The translations under genes were made by a program, and so were the position numbers. From Benincasa hispida (lineage: Eukaryota > Streptophyta > Magnoliopsida > Cucurbitales > Cucurbitaceae), in contig NC_052349.1 of NCBI RefSeq assembly GCF_009727055.1, positions 33,447,138 to 33,511,137 on the forward strand: a stretch of DNA of 64,000 bases, read 5' to 3'. A model generated the notes under the pieces. That model had not been told where the DNA came from. It did no database searches and worked only from the letters and a program-made list of their open reading frames with translations. Position 1 is the first letter of the stretch; the number at the start of each line of letters is the position of its first letter. This document shows, piece after piece, positions 33,119 through 44,634 of the stretch.

Positions 33119-34613
33119 TGTTAGGTTTTTAAAGAATGTATATTTTCTATGATAATTTTTCCAAAAATTGTGTTGATTATTTGCTTTAATTGCTAATTTT
33201 GTAGGAGTCATTACAAGAAAATTTGGCCAAAAAGATAAAAAAAAAAAAATGACCAAGAAAATCAACAAATTGAAGAGAATTGAGTAATTACCAAAATGCC
33301 GTCGAGTATCATCAAATTCAATCGAGTAAGAGTTATCGAGTAATCATGCATCGAGTCATCGAGTAGTATCGAGTTTCTTCTTATTCATTTTTCATCGAGT
33401 AAATTCCATCGAGTAAAAGCTATCAAGTAAAGGCCATCCAACATTGAGCATCGAGTAAAGCATCATTGTGCATTGAGGATCAAGTATAAAATAGAAAGCT
33501 CGCTTTTTGCTGCAAAAACTCGATGCGTTGTAACGTTCCTCACGACATTGCAACACTCTGAATTTTGACACGATTCATCCTCACGACGCTATGCTACTGG
33601 TATAAATTTTAGTTCAGTTCTTCATCAAAAGGGAGAGAGAAAGAGAAGAGGAGGAACACCCATTTTGTTAGAGAGACATTTCGAATTTACAGAGCGATTA
33701 TTGTAATTTTGTGAGATTCAATCAATTTGTTTTAAGTCTTTGTATCAAATATGCAACTATCAATGGATTGCTTGAAGAATTTCATCATCCATGAGTAGAT
33801 AATCCTTTGTCTTGGGAAATTTTGTAGATTGACATTTTCTTGAGACTTTTCCTTGAATTTTCTTTCATGTAATTACTTTCTTTTGAATGTTCTTGCTGAG
33901 ATTTAGAATAAAATTGATTAAGATTGACTGGACAACTCAAGATTAATCAATTTTTGTATGCAAAAAATTACATGATTCTATAACAAAATTGAAATTATAG
34001 TTGCAAGAATTAGTAGTCTTGATAGAAAATGTGGACTTATTTTTCTCTTTTCTTTAAAGAATCTATTAATTCAGAATATTCATGCAATCAATCTTAAATT
34101 TTCAGTCTTTTGATTTCAAAATTGGAATAGTTAAGAAAACCCATGAGTTTAATTCATTTTAGGGATTAATTGTGAAATGTCTTTAGGAAGCAATTAAGAC
34201 CTAGATTAGGGTTAATTGTCAAATTAGCTAATTAGGGCATAGGAATTTATTCTTAATAAATTATTGAATAATCGAATTGCATGGTTCTTTGTTAAGTCAA
34301 TGATAGAATTTCCTAGTTTACATAAAATCCCCAAGATTTCATTTCAATTGCATCTAATCTCATAATCTTTCTTATTTCTCTCATCAATAAATTTCCTATA
34401 TCAATTCTTATCTTTTTCACTTAGTTAGTTNAATTTAATCTTTTGCATTTTGGAATTCAAGTAGTCTATTTGAGGTCAATTAATAGAGGTTTTCTTGGGA
34501 TCAGCCTCATACTCCACTACTACTACGTGTTAGTTCTAGTTGAAGATAGAGTATTATAAATTTCATTTGTTTTGGGTAAGATAGAATTAACGACACCTAC
34601 TTCACACCAAACA
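33119..34613 (+). repeat. Ath-G 3' LTR
   Basis: 1495 bases, TGTTAGG...CCAAACA. It has the CATCGAGTA zone at 33300-33487 and a TATA box at 33485-33493. A single N at 34431 stands where the 5' LTR has about 31 more bases including a C run, so it is a collapsed gap. GATTA follows as the target duplication. Confidence 0.85.
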
Positions 34614-34618
34614 GATTA

Positions 34619-34842
34619 AATAGCCAAAATGGTCTATAGTATATGGATAAGGCTGAATACTTTATTCTGGGGACACTATCGAATGTGGCCCACTTTATAG
34701 ATGTTACAATTCTTGTAAAGTGCTACAAATGAAGTGATCCTGATTCGTTCATGTGGAGACATGTGAGTGGGGGTGTCCTATACAAAGAGTTTGTATAAGA
34801 TCAGACCAAGAAATAAGTCACTTTTACTTTATAACTGTTGGG
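34619..34842 (+). mobile_element. 3' LTR of copia unit 1, second segment
   Basis: Continues the LTR cut at 4863: '-ATAGCCAAAATGG-', '-GACACTATCG-' and '-CACTTTTACTTTATAAC', matching 46056-46270 of the 45862 LTR. It ends where another copia LTR begins with TGTTGGG. In the reference LTR the text here reads TAATGTTGTTTAC, so TGTTG could be junction microhomology. Confidence 0.78.
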
Positions 34843-36777
34843 AATGTCCTAAACTTATAGTTCGTAAATATTGTTAAACATATTCTATTTATCAATAAAA
34901 GTATTATTGAGTATTTTATTCAATAAATTTTTATTGATATTGCATTCTATTATAAAAATCCAATAAACAAATCCATGGCTATAATATGAATACTTTAACT
35001 TTATGTGGCGACATAAAAGAGGATGATGTTTTAGTATATAGCCAAAATCGTCTATAAGTATATGGATGAGATTGGGTACCTCATTCTGGTGACACTATTG
35101 GATACGACCAATTTTGTATACTAATATAAATGATGTGATCTCAAAGTCATTCATATAGAGACATGTGAGTGGGGACATCCTATGCAATGAGTTTGCATAA
35201 AACCATACCTCGAAATAGTCACTTTTCTTTATAACGACCGTTTACTGTTAAAACTGACTATTTCAAAATTCAATGACCTAGGGTAACTCGATCTTAATCC
35301 TGAGTTAATTATGAACTTCTTTTTATTCGGGATTATCCTTTGATCTGCATAAGTGAGATAAGCCAACAATACTGCTCAATAAGCCTCCCATTTTGGGGAT
35401 AAGATCAGATAGAAAGCTAGGGACATAGCTCTGCAAGATGAAATTCACTCCTACCCGAGTTAGGGTTAGCAAATAGGTTGTTCTCTTAAGTGTTGATTAC
35501 TGGTTTTGAATAATGGGGCCCCACCCTCTCGTGATTGAAAGGGTCATGGTTTACAAGTTGAACAATAAACCAATTATTTGATGAAGGATCGATGGGAGCT
35601 TAAGAAGCAAGATGCATTTACAGGGGTAAAACGGTAATTTTGACCTAGTTGTAAATACGAACGACCTGTGAAGGATCGACTTGCCAATTATGGATAAAAT
35701 GGAAAAAAAATATATCTATAATGAGGAAAGTGCAACTATCGAGTTATAGTGGTGTGTCTCAGTAATTAATGAATGGTGATTAATTCGGTTTAAAGAGATT
35801 AATCAATTAATTGAAAATCATTGAAGTTCATGATCTGTAGGTCCATAAGGTCTCTCTACTAGCTCGTAAAATTATCTTGGATTAGTCAATTGAGTGAATT
35901 TGAAACGTTGAGATTCAAAATTAGGGTTTTGAATTTGAAGTGTTCAAATTCAAAGGGTTTCTATTAATTGTATTTGATACAATGGAAACATTTAATTTTT
36001 TATCGAAATTAAACGAAATTGGAGAGTTAAAAAATAATTAAATAATGATTTAAATATTTGATGATGTGTAATATAATATTTATTTTTTATTAAATTTAAT
36101 TAGTTAAATTAGTTTAGTTGATTATTCAATTTTATTCAATTTTTAAATTTGTTCAAAATTAGTAATTTAATTAATTAGAATTTTGTTTTTTTTTAAAAAA
36201 AAATCAAAATTATAAAAGTTAAATGAAAAATTGGTTTTTGAAAAATTAGTTTTAATTAAATATATTAAATCAAAATAAATAAATAAATTGAATTTAAAAT
36301 TTGAAAGTGGTAAAATTTAATCTTGGATTTTCCTACTCAAATTAACACCTTATGCCACTTTAATGGAAATTGAAGTGGCACTAGCCTTTTACTCAAATAT
36401 ACATGGTCTTCTTGTATAAATTGAAGTTTTGAACTTCAATTACATTTTTATGCATGGTGTTTAAAAGCTCTGAAACTCTGATGAAAAAATCCTCCCAAAC
36501 CCTCTTCAAACTCACTAAATCCAGCTCAAATTCAGAGATTCCACCTCTCAATTCAAGTTAGAAAATAGTAGAGAAGGTCTCTGTGGTGGTCTACTAAAAG
36601 ATTGAAGCTTCATTTCGTGGAATTCAGCTGGAACTAAAGAGTTTTCATCAAAGGTATTGAATTCATAAAACCCTTTCTAGAAAACTGTTTCTTTGCATGT
36701 TTTAAAACTCAAATTAAATGTAATTACTATGCTTATTGATTTTTATTTCTTCTGTTGCATGTTAGTTTACTCTATCA
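34843..36777 (+). repeat. Copia unit 2 5' LTR
   Basis: 1935 bases from TGTTGGGAATGTCC to CTCTATCA, followed by ATT and the PBS. It shares the landmark order of the other copia LTRs but is a diverged subtype. It has an AT-rich middle (36000-36310) and a TATA-like TATAAATT at 36415. No coding sequence. Confidence 0.82.
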
Positions 36778-36779
36778 AT

Positions 36780-36791
36780 TGGTATCAAAGC
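36780..36791 (+). other. Copia unit 2 primer binding site
   Basis: TGGTATCAAAGC, one mismatch from the initiator tRNA-Met site TGGTATCAGAGC typical of Ty1/copia. Confidence 0.8.
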
Positions 36792-37103
36792 ATGATTTAA
36801 GCACTCAATTAACGTTAATTTGAGTTTGGTGGGTGAATTTCTAGGATTGTATGTTTCTGTGACTGATATGGTTGAAATTTAAATTTGGCATTAGATTTCT
36901 CTTTAATTATAAAGTTTAATTTGTAACTGGCCCTTAATTGATGAGGTTTTATGTGTGCTCTAGAGTCTGTAAATTTATTAGAGTCAATAGAGTCCAAATT
37001 ATGTTGTAATTGAAGTGAAAAGCAAGCATGGTCGAGCTGCAAATTTTTGGGTTGAAGCTTTTGCCTGCAAGCATCGCGATGTTGTTCATCGAGGGTTGCA
37101 ATG

Positions 37104-39149
37104 TTATGACATAAAATGTGTCTTATGCTAAGTACGGTTTATTCACACTACTCATGGATGAATGTAATGCAAGTTCATGAATAAGCTTGACAACTTAGAA
37201 TTGATCGTATGTACTGTGCATGCATGATAATGTACTACAAGCTCATGTTGTCATAAACTTGTAATGCTAAATTTGATCTTATGCTATGTTATTGCTCATG
37301 CACATTTTATGCGATACTACTTCTAAATATGCGTTGTTGACTATATGCTTGTAGTATGCAGTGGAGTAATGCGTTGTCACAAGTTTCCTTGTGCTGAAAC
37401 CAAATATAATTCCAACGCAAGTTTTTCAGAATAATCCGAGGTCGAACACAGGGATTGTTGTCGTTAATGTGTTACTTTTGTGATACATGCGACCGGTTTT
37501 ACAATTAATAAAGATTGTGTGTTTGTACATGAATTTAAATTGCGGTAAAAATAAAATGTGTTGATAAAATAAAAGTGCGATAAAAGTAAAGCCCTAAACT
37601 AAGATGATACAAGATAGAAGATTCATGATACATGATATTGAGTTCGAGACTGAATGTCAAGTTTATACAAAGGATCATGATATACGATGGTAAGTCTTTA
37701 TGGATGAATCAGAAATAGAAAGGATAACTAGTAAAAACATCGCAGGTTTATTAATTGCATTAAAGATGTAACTAAGGTTCCGCTTTCCCTTGACTTACAC
37801 CTCTCGGTGATCGATCGCGTTTCCATATCTCTATAGTGGAATAGGGATGTACGTAATGAACGCAAGGTTGCTTCCATCTCTGGAAGTACTTCTCGCTTTA
37901 GTTAACGCATTCTTCCAACCTTCTCTCGATAGGCTGAATAGCATCTTCACTTCTGCTCTCACAGGTGAAGATGCCATCTAATATGCTTTAGCTAAACATA
38001 ATTATTTCCTTAACACAGATTAATTTACTTGCTTAATTCTTACTAATTACCAGGGGATTAGGAAAACATCATGGAGAAAGCGAATCATGGATGAACAGAA
38101 ATAGGCAGAGAGATGATAATGGAAATGATCATAACATTTAATACTACGATTAAGCGTCTGATACATGGTGTGAATGATAGAGATTAAAGAAGATGAGTAC
38201 AAGTGATGAAAAAGAGATAGAAACAAATATAGAAGAGTGTCAACGTCTTGACATAGATCTAGACGGAGGTTATACTTGCCGGCGTGTGGAATGGATGAAG
38301 AGGAGAGCTTCTGTCTTAGGCTTTCTCTTCTGGTAGGAATGACCTTCGTATAGAGCTTCAACAACGAGGATTGAAAGGATTCTTTGCCCGAAGACTCACC
38401 TCTCGGCCTTGTCTCTTAACTCTTCTCAGATCTACTCTAATCAGGCGCTCATACCAGTCTCTCTCTCATATCAGTATACAATTCTCCCGTCTCGAGTATA
38501 TACAAGTATCAAGTCTTCTTGTATCAAGTATATACAAGTATCAAGTCTTCCTGTATCAAGTATATCCCTTCAATGGAATTGCAGGAGCTATTTATAGGCG
38601 AAGCTTTGACTCTTTGCATTGTGGTCCCCACTTTATTATTAAGGCAATTCCTGAAATTGTGGAGTGAATATTCCTTTTGTGACACAATCAATCCCGTCAG
38701 AAATGCACAACTGGCAGCTGTACACGCGTCTGAATCCTCCGCAATTGCATTGCTCTTTACATCTTCGATCATTTGCCCACATGCGGTGTTGTTTTTTATT
38801 ACCGCATGCGGTTGAAATTGCGTTGATCGCATAGCTCTTGATCAATTGTCGCATGTGCTGTCATTGCGTTGATCGTCTCTTCATTATTGATTGACAGGCA
38901 CAATGCGACGTAGATGCATTATTCATTTTATCTTTGAGCCATGAACGCATGCGGTGACTTGATTACTTACAAAAAAGAACTAAAACATTCTTTTCTACCA
39001 TCGCAATGGTGTCAGTGGGTGTATTGACGACAATTTATAATTCTCGCATTTTTTAGCCAATTTTCATACTATCGACGTAACTTTTCTTCCTTTTGGCTAC
39101 AATATCTAAATAAAACCATATAAATAACTTGTATTTCTATAAGTTATCA
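37104..39149 (-). mobile_element. Solo LTR-H (about 2.0 kb, Athila-type)
   Basis: Inserted in the copia leader, with a perfect 5-bp duplication CAATG (37099-37103, 39150-39154). It starts TTATGACAT (TG expected) and ends GTTATCA. It has the GAGGTCGAACACAGGGATTG motif at 37438 and a minus-strand TATA box at 38585. It is related to LTR-C in its first 500 bases ('-CTTGTGCT-A-ACCAA-TATAA-'). Small ORFs overlap in several frames and are not credible. A short tandem of TATCAAGTCTTC(T/C)TG lies near 38507-38555. Confidence 0.78.
38585..38598 (-). promoter_or_regulatory. TATA box of LTR-H
   Basis: Minus strand CCTATAAATAGCTC; sets LTR-H orientation to minus. Confidence 0.58.
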
Positions 39150-40309
39150 CAATGCCATGGGCATATTGATGAACACCGTTGCAATGCTGGTATGCAGTGT
39201 CTGGACACTGTTCATCCCAGCCAAGAACAACGCGTGTCTGCGAGCTGATTCGTGCAGGAGGATATCTGGTTTGACCGGTTCAGTCTTTATCTGGTCTAGT
39301 TCAGCAACATTTGGTCCAACTCAGCCTTAATTGGAGATGTAGTGGTTTGATTCAGCCGGTTTGAGTCCAGTTTGGGTCAGTTCGAGTGACCCTTCTTCAA
39401 ATTGAAGCTGTTTTTGTACCTTTTTTGTAATTTTTTTGCTTACTTAGGATGCCAAAGTTGAACCATATTGGTGTTTTTTTAATTATTGTATGCATGTGAT
39501 GTATATTATATTTGAATTAAACATGTTTGTGCATATAGTACGCCATTTAGATTTAAAATCCCACCATAGGAAAGCATGTTGCATGCATAATACTATATTA
39601 CAAGTTAGTTATAATATATAGTATGCATGTTTAGCATTTCTTAAAATTAATATAAGTGTTATGTTAATTTTGAATGTCTTTGATGTTTGTTATGGTTTAA
39701 AAGCATGTCCATTATTTATAAGTTGTTATAAAATTGGATTAGACATTAAAATTCATAACAAAGTTAAACAACATGCTCACTTAGGTTAACAACTTGTTTT
39801 AATAGTTAAAATAGGTCGTTATCTTATAAAATTTGGTTACAAACTCAATTGGTTTATAATCCTGTCTAAGGTTGGAGGTATTTAAGTTGACGGTTTACGT
39901 AACACCTCTTACTTAGGAATTATGACCGAAATGTTGAGCATTGTTAACCAGTTTTATGAGCTTACGTGAGTGGTGTGAGGTTTAAAATTGGTTTAAACAC
40001 CTAGACATTGTAGGTTAAAATCCAAATATAAACGTTATACTTGGATAAATCGTATAGACTTAAGTTGTTTAAAAATTAGCCAGAATATACCTGAGTAAAA
40101 GAATACCCAAACATTTAGAACACTTTAGTGGGAGATTAATAATATATTTGATATATCGTTTTTAGCTCTCACTTCCCCAAGAGTTCACGTGAGATCCATG
40201 CTCGGCTTCATGTCACTTTTACCGCGACTGCTCTATTCAGAAAGTGTTTGCATGGGTCAATAACAAGGTGAATGGGGGAAGTAGTTCATAGTAAGTGGGT
40301 GAAGGAAAT

Positions 40310-42229
40310 TGACACGTGGAAAATGGAGCGTAAATATGCGTGCATCTTATGATATGCGTTGATCACCATGTGTCGATGGTCATGCGTTGGACTAAGAAAT
40401 ATGCAATATGCGTTTAAGAATATATCCGATGATCATGAGTTCCTACCATAAGTTTTCTTTCTCTCTCGCCAAGTATAACGAGATCACAAGTTTCTCAGGG
40501 TGATTCGAGGTCGAACTCAGGGACTTGTAACTAAATGTTGCGAGGTATTTTGTTTGCGGCGATGAATAAAAGAATAATGAAGTTAAAGGACTATGTGCTA
40601 CTCCTACTCCTAACTAAACAGATTAAGCAATGGAAGTATGACTATGAGAGTTGGTAGAGACGCGGCAACTGTTAACGCGTAATAAGATGCATGAAAAAAT
40701 AGATAAAATGGGGGAGGGGATAAATTCACCGCATCATTAAGCTTGATTGCAAGGGTAATCCCAGCCAGCACAAGTTATGCGATCATGCTATACACAAATA
40801 TACGCATGCGATGCATATACAAAAATGTCGATAGAACTTATTTCTAAGTTTCTATTCTTGCTTGTGCACATAAGACAAGATGACTGCATACCACCATATC
40901 CTATTTCTAGGGTGCATGCGATGTGTAAGTAGCAGATAGAACTTATTCCTAAGTTTCTACTCTTGCTTATGCGTTCCAATCTGACTCTCCCAAGCCTAGA
41001 TTTGGTCTTTAGACTACTCTCCCAAGTATGTCCAAATGATGAATGATGCATTCATAAGACAAGATGATCACATAAAGCATGGTTAACATAAGATTATTCC
41101 TATCTCTAGGAACTCTACTTACTTTGCTTATTGTGTTCCACTACTTACCCTTTCGTGCATTAGTCGCCGCTGATCAGCTCATAAACAAGCGTTGCTACAG
41201 CCTTATACTAAGCAAAGAGGATTTACTCACCGTAGCCCAATGCACACCTCTCATGGTTTGCTACATGCTTCATATGTCTATGCCGCGTGATTAAGTATGC
41301 GATACTCTTGCAATCTTACTTAGTTCGTTGCAATGAAATTAAAGGATATTAAAGAAGAAGTTAATGAAGATGGAGTTGAAGGAAATAAAGAGATGCATTT
41401 ATTACAAAATGTATTAATGTCTTAAGCCAAAATGTAATACAATACAGAGATAAGAAGAGAAATTGAGGGCTAGATGTAGGCAATCTCTTACTTCCATCAG
41501 ATGTGTGTCAAGGCTGCCGGTGGTGCCATGGATGAGCGATGGAGTAGCCTCTCTTGAGATCTATCTGCGGCAAAGCTCCGGTCGTCACTTGAAATGGGTG
41601 AAGGGATGAAGAACTCTCAAAGAATGTATTCTCACGCTCTCATCTGTGATCACAAGATGGCAGAAGCTTGGATGCCTTGAATTTGAGCTCTAAGGCTATA
41701 TTCATAGAACTCAATCGCCGACAGCATTGATAGTCCCACTCTGAGTCTTTGCCACTAACGGCGTGATGGACCTGCTCTGAATCACTGCTACTAATAGCGT
41801 GGTAGGTGAAATGTCAACATCATCGTTTTGATACTCCCAAGGTATGCATTCATGCTTGGTTTCCGAAGTACCATCGCATTCCACCACCCTTGCGATCACC
41901 CTTCTATCATGGTTATTACTCTGTAGTCGTAACCTCCATGTGATGGACGCATGTGATTAATAGTCACAACATCCATGCGATGAACATACACGATCACCCT
42001 TGCGATGGTCTGGGATTCACCGCATGCGATCGATTCCTGCGATAGCTACAAAAATAGACATTTTGACACAGAATAACGCATAATATTGGGTTAGTCGAGA
42101 TTTTCAATGTTGATCGACGCAAGCTCACTTTTCACATGAATTCTTAGTATAATCACCGCATATTCTACTTGTTAGCCCTCATAATTCTAAATAAGAGGTT
42201 GCAATAACTTGTATTTCTACCAGCTATTA
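40310..42229 (-). mobile_element. Solo LTR-C copy 2 (1.9 kb)
   Basis: Starts TGACACGTGG and ends CAGCTATTA (ATCA expected). It is flanked by a perfect 5-bp duplication GAAAT (40305-40309, 42230-42234), and the copia leader '-GTGGGTGAAGGAAAT|GTGTCAACATATCC-' reads through without it. It is collinear with LTR-C copy 1. It has the GAGGTCGAACTCAGGGACTTGTA motif at 40507. No internal region, so it is a solo LTR. Confidence 0.82.
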
Positions 42230-42610
42230 GAAATGTGTCAACATATCCTACGGTCTTCTCTATTAGTTTGAACCATGAGATTCTTATGTTGTGCCTATTG
42301 TCATTTTTAGGCGGCATTAGCTAGTCGTTAACCGCGACGATCCCTTCGGAGGGTTGAAACATAGGATTTGAAACAACCTAAGCTTCATAAATGAATAGGA
42401 TTTTATAGTTCTGTCTTGAACGTATTCTTCCAATTCAGGGGCATGTTCATACCATTCTATAAGTTCTGAAAATGGCAGGTCACACTTACAAGAGTTGCTA
42501 AATGTTAGTAAAGTTCTTGACCAAAAATGGTAACCAAACAACTATAGGAATAAGAGTTATTCTGGATATAGAATTTGGTCAAGATTTTCTTGCTTTAGTG
42601 AAAAATATTT

Positions 42611-42662
42611 GACTGCCCCTCGGTAGCATCTATTTTGACTACCCCTCGGTAGCATCTATTCT
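42611..42662 (+). repeat. 26-bp tandem pair in copia leader
   Basis: Two adjacent copies of GACT(G/A)CCCCTCGGTAGCATC plus TATT and two linking bases. Units 4 and 5 have only one, decayed copy (near 53090 and 58622). Confidence 0.75.
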
Positions 42663-42735
42663 AACTCACTAAAGTATCTTTGTAAATAAATAAAGAAATA
42701 TGGGTACTTTTTTACTTGTTGCAAATAAACAAAAG

Positions 42736-43772
42736 TTAGGACACTGTAGTGGGAGTTTAATAGCATATATGATATGTTATTAGAACATTTCATTGGGTAT
42801 TAGAATGCTTCATTGAGAGATTAATAACATATACGATATGTCATTTTTAGCTCTCGCATCTATAAGAGTTCACAATCTCGATCCATGTTTCGCTTCGTGA
42901 CACCCTAGGAGTGACCTCCATTCGAAAAGTGAGTACATGAATCAAAATTATGGTGAATAGGGGAAGTTATTCATAGAAAAATCATGATATTTTTATTTTC
43001 ATTCTCACGTCCTAAAAGTTTCGCACCGTTAGATTCATGCGACGCTTCATGTCACCCTGGGACTGACCTCTACTCGGAAAGTGTCTGCATGAGTCAATAT
43101 CAAGGTGAATGAGGGGAAGTTGTTCAATGTAAAAAAAAATATACGATATATTGATTTCAATTCTCACATCCCTAGAAAGTTCACACCGTGAGATTGATAT
43201 GACGCTTCGTGTCACCCTGGGAGTGACCTCCATTCACAAAGTTTTGTATGTGTCAATATCAAGGTGAATGAAGGAAGTAGTTCATAGTAAGTGGGTGAAG
43301 GATATGTGTCAACGTGTCCTACGGTCTCTTCAGTTTGTTTGGACCGTGAGATTCCTATGTTGCATCTGCTTGTCGTCTTTAAGTCGGTCCCGCTAGTCGT
43401 TTAACGACGGCTATCCCCTCGGAAGGTTGTAAGATAGGGTTCGAAACAACTTAAACTCCAGAAATGGATAGGATTTCTTAAGTCATTTTCAACTTTGACT
43501 TTCCAATTCGGTAGCATTGTTGGGGATAACCTCTGAGGTCTCAAAATGGAGGGTTACACTTACGGGATTACTAAAGTGTTATTAAGTTCTGACAAAAAAC
43601 GGTAGCTAAAGGACTATCGAAATATGAGTTATTCTGGGGATAGTATTTAGTCAAGAATGTCTTACTATAGTATCGTTGCAAAAATAATGAAATTTTGGGT
43701 ACATTATTACTTTGCTAAAACATTATTGGGTTTAAAAGCAGTTCTTTAATAAAATTTGTTTATATTTTCAGA
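42736..43772 (+). other. Second leader segment before unit 2 gag, with tandem blocks
   Basis: Holds three tandem copies of a block of about 150-170 bases (about 42835-42980, 42990-43125, 43137-43302) that occurs once in the leaders of units 4 (52546-52728) and 5 (58070-58245). Each reads '-CTCTCAC-', 'CACACCGTGAGAT', 'GACGCTTC-TGTCACCCTGG' and 'GTCAATA-CAAGGTGAATGA'. The part at 43311-43720 repeats 42236-42730. So the leader is duplicated over about 1.07 kb, by tandem duplication or by fusion of two units. It ends TATTTTCAGA before the gag ATG. Confidence 0.7.
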
Positions 43773-44634
43773 ATGACAAGTTCTTTAGTGCAACTATTGA
43801 CTTCTGATAAACTTATCTTGCCACGTGGAACTCAAACCTAAATACTATACTGGTGATAGATGACCTACCATTCATTTTAACAGAGAAGTTTTCTCCCGTT
43901 CCTGGCTCAAATGCAAACTGAAATGTTTGGGATACATACGATAGATGGATCAGGGCTAACGAGAAAGTTCGTGCCTATATTCTTGCAAGCATATCTGATG
44001 TATTGGCCAAGAAACATGAGAGCATGAGTACTGCTAGGGAGATTATGGAATATCTGTGTGGGATGTTTGGACAATTGTCTTTCTCCCTGAGGCATTATGC
44101 TATCAAATACGTTTACAACTACCATATGAAAGTAAAGGCCTCTGTTAGAGAACATGTCCTGGACATGATGGTTCATTTCAACATGGCAGAAGTAAATGGT
44201 GTTGTCGTTGATGAGAAGAGTCAAGTTGGTTTATTCTTGAATCTCTTCCGAAGTGTTTCTTGTATTTTTGTACGAACGCATTGATAAATAAAATAGAATA
44301 TAACTTGACTACCCTTCTCAATGAGCTACAGGCTTACCAGAAAATAATTAGGGCTAAAGGACTAGAATTAGAAGTAAATGTTACTACTGCTGACAAAAGA
44401 GGATCGTCCTCTAACAAGCTTGATATTGCCTCTTCTTCAAAGAATAAGAATATTTCGATAAAGAAGAATAAGGGGAAAGGGAAAAAGAATCCTACTGGCA
44501 GAAAGGGCAAGGCAAATGTTGCAGATAAAGGAAAATGTCTTCACTACAGTGAAGAAGGGTACTGGAAGAGAAACTGGCCACAATACCTTGCGGAGAAGCA
44601 GAGAAAGCAAGACAAGGAAACTAGTTCCTTGTAA
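43773..44634 (+). pseudogene. Copia unit 2 gag
   Basis: The ATG at 43773 starts MTSSLVQLLTSDKL, which reaches TAA within 25 codons. Homology continues in other frames with YDRWIRANEKVRAYILASISDVL, MAKKHESMSTAREIMEYLCGMFGQ (44003) and REHVLDMMVHFNMAEVNG. Then comes an open run 44260-44634 with NLTTLLNELQAYQ, a lysine-rich linker and the zinc knuckle. This is the copia UBN2-type gag. The knuckle reads CLHYSEEGYWKRNW, with three of four zinc ligands lost. Confidence 0.8.

Larger units (their letters stand above)
4864..34613 (+). mobile_element. Ath-G: Athila-like Ty3/gypsy element, host of the nested insertions
   Basis: Two homologous LTRs (4864-6400 and 33119-34613) begin TGTTAG and end CCAAACA. 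They flank a tRNA-Asp PBS, gag, protease, part of RT, RNase H, a 3' untranslated region and a polypurine tract. Flanks are GAGTA (4859-4863) and GATTA (34614-34618), a 5-bp duplication with one mismatch, and the copia LTR reads through once the element is removed. In the first 80 bases I count 5 mismatches between the LTRs, so the insertion is old. No integrase is found and the RT palm is deleted. Ath-A (10646-31935) is inserted after RNase H. Without it, Ath-G is about 8.5 kb. Confidence 0.85.
36792..42735 (+). other. Copia unit 2 noncoding leader, split by LTR-H and LTR-C copy 2
   Basis: Sequence between PBS and gag, in three pieces (36792-37103, 39150-40309, 42230-42735) once the two solo LTRs are removed. 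Its order matches the leaders of units 4 and 5: the ACTCAATT start, the GGTTCGAG/GGTCC block, '-ATGCATTTCATGTATGTTATA-', '-GTTTACGTAACACCT-', a block with the CACACCGTGAGATCCATGC signature, and '-CCCTTCGGAGGGTTG-'. It lacks the TACTCGATG array of units 4 and 5. No ORF of note. A 26-bp tandem pair sits at 42611. Confidence 0.72.

Noticed and set aside
36000..36310. AT-rich stretch as a scaffold attachment region or origin
   Set aside because: It is the normal AT-rich middle of this copia LTR type, also seen at 47040-47240; composition alone is not enough.
38047..38854. Cluster of ORFs of about 100 codons on both strands
   Set aside because: All inside solo LTR-H, mutually overlapping and crossing its TATA box; no domain.
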